From NCBI RefSeq assembly GCF_021389935.1, contig NZ_CP089979.1:1655001-1719000 (forward strand): DNA of 64,000 nucleotides, written 5' to 3'. Positions 60,929 to 64,000 of this stretch are shown piece after piece. This DNA comes from Fulvivirga ligni (lineage in GTDB: Bacteria > Bacteroidota > Bacteroidia > Cytophagales > Cyclobacteriaceae). Under the pieces are notes generated by a model. It was given only the letters and a program-made list of their open reading frames with translations, had not been told where the DNA came from and did no database searches. The translations under genes and the position numbers were made by a program. Within the stretch, counting starts at the first letter, position 1, and every line of letters starts with the position of its first letter.

Positions 60929-63331
60929 ATGTTTAAGAATTATATCAAAATTGCCATTCGCAACCTAAGGCGGCATTTATCCTATTCGGTGATCAATATC
61001 ATAGGGTTAACAGTGGGGCTGACAGCAGCATGCCTTTTATTTATGTATGTGGCAGATGAACTATCTTATGATAAAGGTTATAAAAAATCTGATAGGATCG
61101 CCCGTATTGTAGAAACCGAAAAAGGAGCTGAAGGCCAGGAGAAATGGGCGTTTACTAACTATAAGATGGGGCCTGCTCTAGTTGAGGAGTTTCCTAATGT
61201 GGTAAATCAAGTACGCTTAATGCAACCATTTGGTCATTTGGATATTGAATGGAAGGGTGAGCGAATAGCGGAGCGCAGTTGGGTGATGGCTGATAGTACA
61301 TTGTTTGATATTTTAGATTTCGAATTTATTGAAGGAGACCCAAACACAGCGTTGAAAGATCACAACTGTGTGGTGATTAGAGATGAAATTGCCAGGAAAT
61401 ACTTTGGAGATGAGCCAGCTCTTGGAAAGGAATTGCCATTTTATCAGATCGAACCTTTAAAGGTAACAGGAGTTATAAAATCTCAAGATAATGTAACCTA
61501 CAGAGCAGATCTGATACTGTCTTATAATAGTGGCGTTCTAAGTAACCCGTATTTTAAGGCTGCTAAAGAAAGTTGGTATAGGTTTTCTACCACCACATTT
61601 GTTGAACTGGCTTCTCCTGAAGATGTAAATGAAGTTAATCAGCAATTACCCGCTTTTGTGGCTAAACATAGAACTGTAGAAACCCCTTTAGGAGATCCAT
61701 ATTTACAGAGTTATGAAGATATCTATCTAAACTCAGCAGATATTGAGTCAGGTTCTGATGTAAAAGGCAGTTGGTTCTATATTTATTTATTCAGTGCTGT
61801 CGGTATTTTCATTTTACTCATCGCTTGTATCAATTATGTAAATTTAGCAACAGCCAGGTCTACCGAAAGAGCCAGAGAAATAGGAATAAGAAAAGTCTCT
61901 GGAGCCTACAAGAAGCAGTTAATAGGGCAGTTTCTTAGCGAATCGGTTCTGATATCAGCCATTGCTTTCATCTTATCGGTTGGTTTGGTAGATGTGAGCC
62001 TGCCGTTCTTTTCTGTAATTGCGGGCAAGCAGATCATTATGGACGCCGATAACTTTGTGAGTATTATTCAGATGCTTTTTGCTATGGCATTGCTTACTGG
62101 TCTTATTGCTGGATTATACCCTGCTTTCTACCTTGCAAGTTTAAAACCTTCACAAACTTTAAAAGGTGAGATGTCAACCTCAAGAGCAGGTCTGGTATTG
62201 AGAAAGGCTTTAGTGATTTTTCAGTTCACATTATCTATTGTGATGATTATTGCTACCATAGTAATGTATCAGCAGTTGGATTTTGTAAATAACAAAACTT
62301 TAGGGTTTGACAAGGAGCATATACTGGTGATAGACATAAATGCCAGTAATGTTAGGAGAAACTTCAAGGCCATGAAGGAAGAATTTGGTAAGGTTTCTCA
62401 AGTAGAGATGGTAGCTACTTCTTCACGCCTGCCAGGAGATTGGAAGCATATAAATGAAGTAATAGCTAAAAAGTATGGTTCCGAATCTGACTCATTAGAT
62501 AGCTATTTCATGAATTTCGATGAAGATATGATGGCTACTTATGATTTGAAACTGGCTGCAGGCGAGAATTTCAAGGGATCATTAGGAAGTGATTCTACGG
62601 CTATCATGATCAACGAATCTGCAGCTGCCAAGTTATTTGGAGATGATGATCCTGTAGGACGAAAAGTGATTGTTAATGATATCCCGTATGCTTTTAATGT
62701 GGTGGGTGTAATCAAAGATTTTAATTATCAATCACTTCATCAGCCCATAAGACCTTTGTTGATTGGCTATTACCAAAATCCAGTATCCGAAATAGATTAT
62801 TTTTCGCTCAAAATATCACCTAATTCAGATTATAAGGCAGTAGTTGAGGCTGCAAAAGGTATCCATAAGAAGTTTGATGAATATACTTCTATGGAATATC
62901 ATTTCTTAGATGATCAGCTGAACCTTTTTTATAAGGAAGAAATTAAAGCCCAGCAGATTTTTCAAATAGGAGGATTTATAACATTGCTTATAGCATGCAT
63001 GGGGCTCTTTGGTTTGTCATCTTATCTGTTAAGAAAGAAAGTGAAAGAGGTGAGCATAAGAAAAGTTCTCGGAGCCAATGCTTATCAGCTTTTCATTCAA
63101 CTGTCTAAAACTTTTGTGGTGCAAGTGATCTTAGCCACATTAATGGCGGCGCCTCTTGCCTGGTGGCTTATGACTAGCTGGTTAAGTTATTTCACTTATA
63201 AAGTAGATGTTCAGCCAACGGTGTTTGTTATAGCTGGCTCGGTAGGGGTAATAATTACGATTTTCACTACTGGATATCAGACTATTAAGGCTACCAGAGC
63301 CAACCCGGTTACTACTTTAAAATCTGAATAA
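60929..63331 (+). CDS. FtsX/MacB-type ABC transporter permease (tandem paralogue)
   Basis: This is also 800 residues, with the same order of domains: N-terminal helix after NYIKIAIRNLRRHLSYSVINIIGLTVGL, periplasmic core, FtsX (AREIGIRKVSGAYKKQL), second periplasmic domain and C-terminal FtsX (VKEVSIRKVLGANAYQL). It is clearly a duplicate of the preceding gene but diverged, so the two may form a heterodimer. An ATP-binding subunit must come from elsewhere. It ends at a perfect 19-bp hairpin shared with the convergent HPF gene. Confidence 0.88.
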   Translation: MFKNYIKIAIRNLRRHLSYSVINIIGLTVGLTAACLLFMYVADELSYDKGYKKSDRIARIVETEKGAEGQEKWAFTNYKMGPALVEEFPNVVNQVRLMQPFGHLDIEWKGERIAERSWVMADSTLFDILDFEFIEGDPNTALKDHNCVVIRDEIARKYFGDEPALGKELPFYQIEPLKVTGVIKSQDNVTYRADLILSYNSGVLSNPYFKAAKESWYRFSTTTFVELASPEDVNEVNQQLPAFVAKHRTVETPLGDPYLQSYEDIYLNSADIESGSDVKGSWFYIYLFSAVGIFILLIACINYVNLATARSTERAREIGIRKVSGAYKKQLIGQFLSESVLISAIAFILSVGLVDVSLPFFSVIAGKQIIMDADNFVSIIQMLFAMALLTGLIAGLYPAFYLASLKPSQTLKGEMSTSRAGLVLRKALVIFQFTLSIVMIIATIVMYQQLDFVNNKTLGFDKEHILVIDINASNVRRNFKAMKEEFGKVSQVEMVATSSRLPGDWKHINEVIAKKYGSESDSLDSYFMNFDEDMMATYDLKLAAGENFKGSLGSDSTAIMINESAAAKLFGDDDPVGRKVIVNDIPYAFNVVGVIKDFNYQSLHQPIRPLLIGYYQNPVSEIDYFSLKISPNSDYKAVVEAAKGIHKKFDEYTSMEYHFLDDQLNLFYKEEIKAQQIFQIGGFITLLIACMGLFGLSSYLLRKKVKEVSIRKVLGANAYQLFIQLSKTFVVQVILATLMAAPLAWWLMTSWLSYFTYKVDVQPTVFVIAGSVGVIITIFTTGYQTIKATRANPVTTLKSE

Positions 63332-63333
63332 TA

Positions 63334-63373
63334 AATCAAAAGCTCCAGGTGATTTCACCTGGAGCTTTTGATT
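63334..63373. terminator. Perfect 19-bp inverted repeat, bidirectional terminator
   Basis: Positions 63334-63352 and 63355-63373 are exact reverse complements with a 2-nt spacer, beginning AATCAAAAGCTCC. A/T runs at both ends suit termination in either direction between the converging permease and HPF genes. The right arm includes the HPF stop codon. Confidence 0.9.
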
Positions 63374-63674
63374 ACCTCTTTTCGTAAAGTATATCTTTTC
63401 TCTTCTTAATCTGCCTTTTTAGTTTTTCTACTACTTCCATCACAGATTCTCTGAAGCTCTCAGACTGATGGTCAGCGTAAAGCGTGGGGCCCGGTAAGAA
63501 AAGTTTTATCTCAGCAATTTTTGTTTCGTCGTGGTTGTCTTTTACAGACTTGAGATAGACGTCCACTCCAGTGATCTGGCTATCGAGTTTTGTTAAATGC
63601 TTTAAACGATCTTCCACAAAGTCAATAAGCTCCTTATTAGCACTAAACCCAATTGTTTGTATATCAGTTTTCAT
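63372..63674 (-). CDS. hpf: Ribosome-associated inhibitor/hibernation factor (HPF/RaiA short form)
   Basis: This 100-residue protein has the beta-alpha-beta-beta-beta-alpha fold of RaiA/HPF: IQTIGFSANKELIDFVEDRLKHLTKL, then ITGVDVYLKSV, KIAEIKLFLPGPTLYADHQSESFRESVMEVVEKLKRQIKKRKD. It is the short form without the long-HPF dimerisation domain. It binds the 30S subunit in stationary phase or stress to silence ribosomes. It lies 13 bp downstream of a small membrane protein gene. Confidence 0.88.
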   Translation of the reverse strand: MKTDIQTIGFSANKELIDFVEDRLKHLTKLDSQITGVDVYLKSVKDNHDETKIAEIKLFLPGPTLYADHQSESFRESVMEVVEKLKRQIKKRKDILYEKR

Positions 63675-63687
63675 AAATAGTTAGTTA

Positions 63688-63834
63688 TTAGCGTCCTCCA
63701 ATTAGTCTAAGTAATAATATTACTACTGCTGCTACTAACAGCACATGAATGAGCCATCCCAGATCAAAGTAAAAGAATCCGAAAAACCAGCCCAATATCA
63801 AAACGATGATGACTATTAGAAAACAACCTCTCAT
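63688..63834 (-). CDS. 48-residue membrane protein, lmo0937/DUF5670-like
   Basis: I found this short gene by reading the complementary strand: ATG at 63834-63832, stop at 63690-63688, 48 residues. It starts MRGCFLIVIIVLILGWFFGF and ends LLLRLIGGR, with two hydrophobic helices split by FDLGWLIH. This matches the small lmo0937-family membrane proteins (length 47-50 and a similar WxxGFF...HxLLVxAxVxxLxxLI pattern). The function is unknown; relatives are stress-associated. It is 13 bp upstream of the HPF gene on the same strand, hinting at a joint stress operon. Confidence 0.8.
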   Translation of the reverse strand: MRGCFLIVIIVLILGWFFGFFYFDLGWLIHVLLVAAVVILLLRLIGGR

Positions 63835-63934
63835 AATATTTAATAGTTTTTAGGATGAACTGGCGGCTATTTTCATGCCATTAGAATAATCAACTCTATT
63901 TCATAATATGGCCGGTTGGCGCTGTGGAAATTTA

Positions 63935-64000
63935 TTACCGATAACCTCTTTTTTCTACAATTTCAATTACTTTTAAACTATGTATTGCATGGTAAACGGT
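63935..64000 (-). CDS. Possible C-terminal end of a gene entering from beyond the window
   Basis: On the minus strand a frame is open from base 64000 to a TAA at 63937-63935, reading VYHAIHSLKVIEIVEKRGYR at its end. The composition is protein-like, but only 21 residues are visible, so it could be chance. No family can be named. Confidence 0.3.
   Translation of the reverse strand, partial: TVYHAIHSLKVIEIVEKRGYR

Overview
This window looks like a chromosomal segment from a Bacteroidota bacterium, most likely of the Cytophagales (Fulvivirga/Marivirga/Roseivirga-like). That placement is inferred from gene content and an AT-rich, A/T-leader style, not from a 16S gene. The supporting content is PorT next to the menaquinone methyltransferase, a PorE-like OmpA protein, DUF5606, head-GIN and SiaB/SiaC proteins, TTG/GTG starts without strong Shine-Dalgarno sequences, and a PerR-type regulator next to ahpC. 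There are no rRNA or tRNA genes, CRISPR arrays, insertion sequences or phage genes, and no gene-free stretch exceeds 300 bases.

Layout. 1-6.6 kb: head-GIN protein (cut by the window edge), EamA permease, YigZ, DEDDy exonuclease, NhaC, FAD oxidoreductase, hotdog protein and Mpo1-like membrane protein. 6.6-12.2 kb: a small surface-polysaccharide locus with a cupin ketoisomerase-like protein, two FemAB/GNAT proteins, GT4, Wzx-like flippase and GT2. 12.2-14.4 kb: rsgA and a waaA (kdtA) gene split by a one-base homopolymer frameshift. 14.4-15.6 kb: perR-like and ahpC genes with a candidate PerR box. 15.7-22 kb: a beta-barrel-like protein, crotonase, LMW-PTP, aspartokinase, FBPase, two small hypotheticals and engB. 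22-27.3 kb: PorE-like OmpA protein, menG, porT, SDR and a serine hydrolase.

27.4-41.4 kb is the most interesting part. Ten consecutive minus-strand genes encode a HAMP-GAF-PAS membrane protein, CheR, a receiver-less CheB, a membrane GAF protein, a giant dCache-HAMP-GAF-PAS-PAS-SpoIIE phosphatase with a methionine-rich insert, SiaB, SiaC, a TerB-ABCG exporter, a lipoprotein and a small secreted protein. There is no MCP, CheA or diguanylate cyclase nearby. I read this as a SiaABC partner-switching module joined to an orphan CheB/CheR pair and an ABC exporter. This is inference from gene order and domains.

41.4-58.3 kb: cytidine deaminase, saccharopine dehydrogenase-family protein, HEAT protein, DUF456, an ECF sigma/anti-sigma module flanked by two Spy/CpxP-like proteins, rnhA, marC, M1 peptidase, the NAD-salvage pair pncA-pncB, ahcY, PAP2 phosphatase, a MASE1 histidine kinase and an NtrB/NtrC-like pair. 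58.5-63.3 kb: two tandem FtsX/MacB-type permeases, divergent from the NtrC-like regulator, with a candidate sigma-54 promoter and an upstream palindrome. The end holds an HPF-type protein and a 48-residue membrane protein.

The window is compact. Several convergent pairs interlock their stop codons in a shared 4-bp TTAA/TTAG, and only a few intrinsic terminators are visible.
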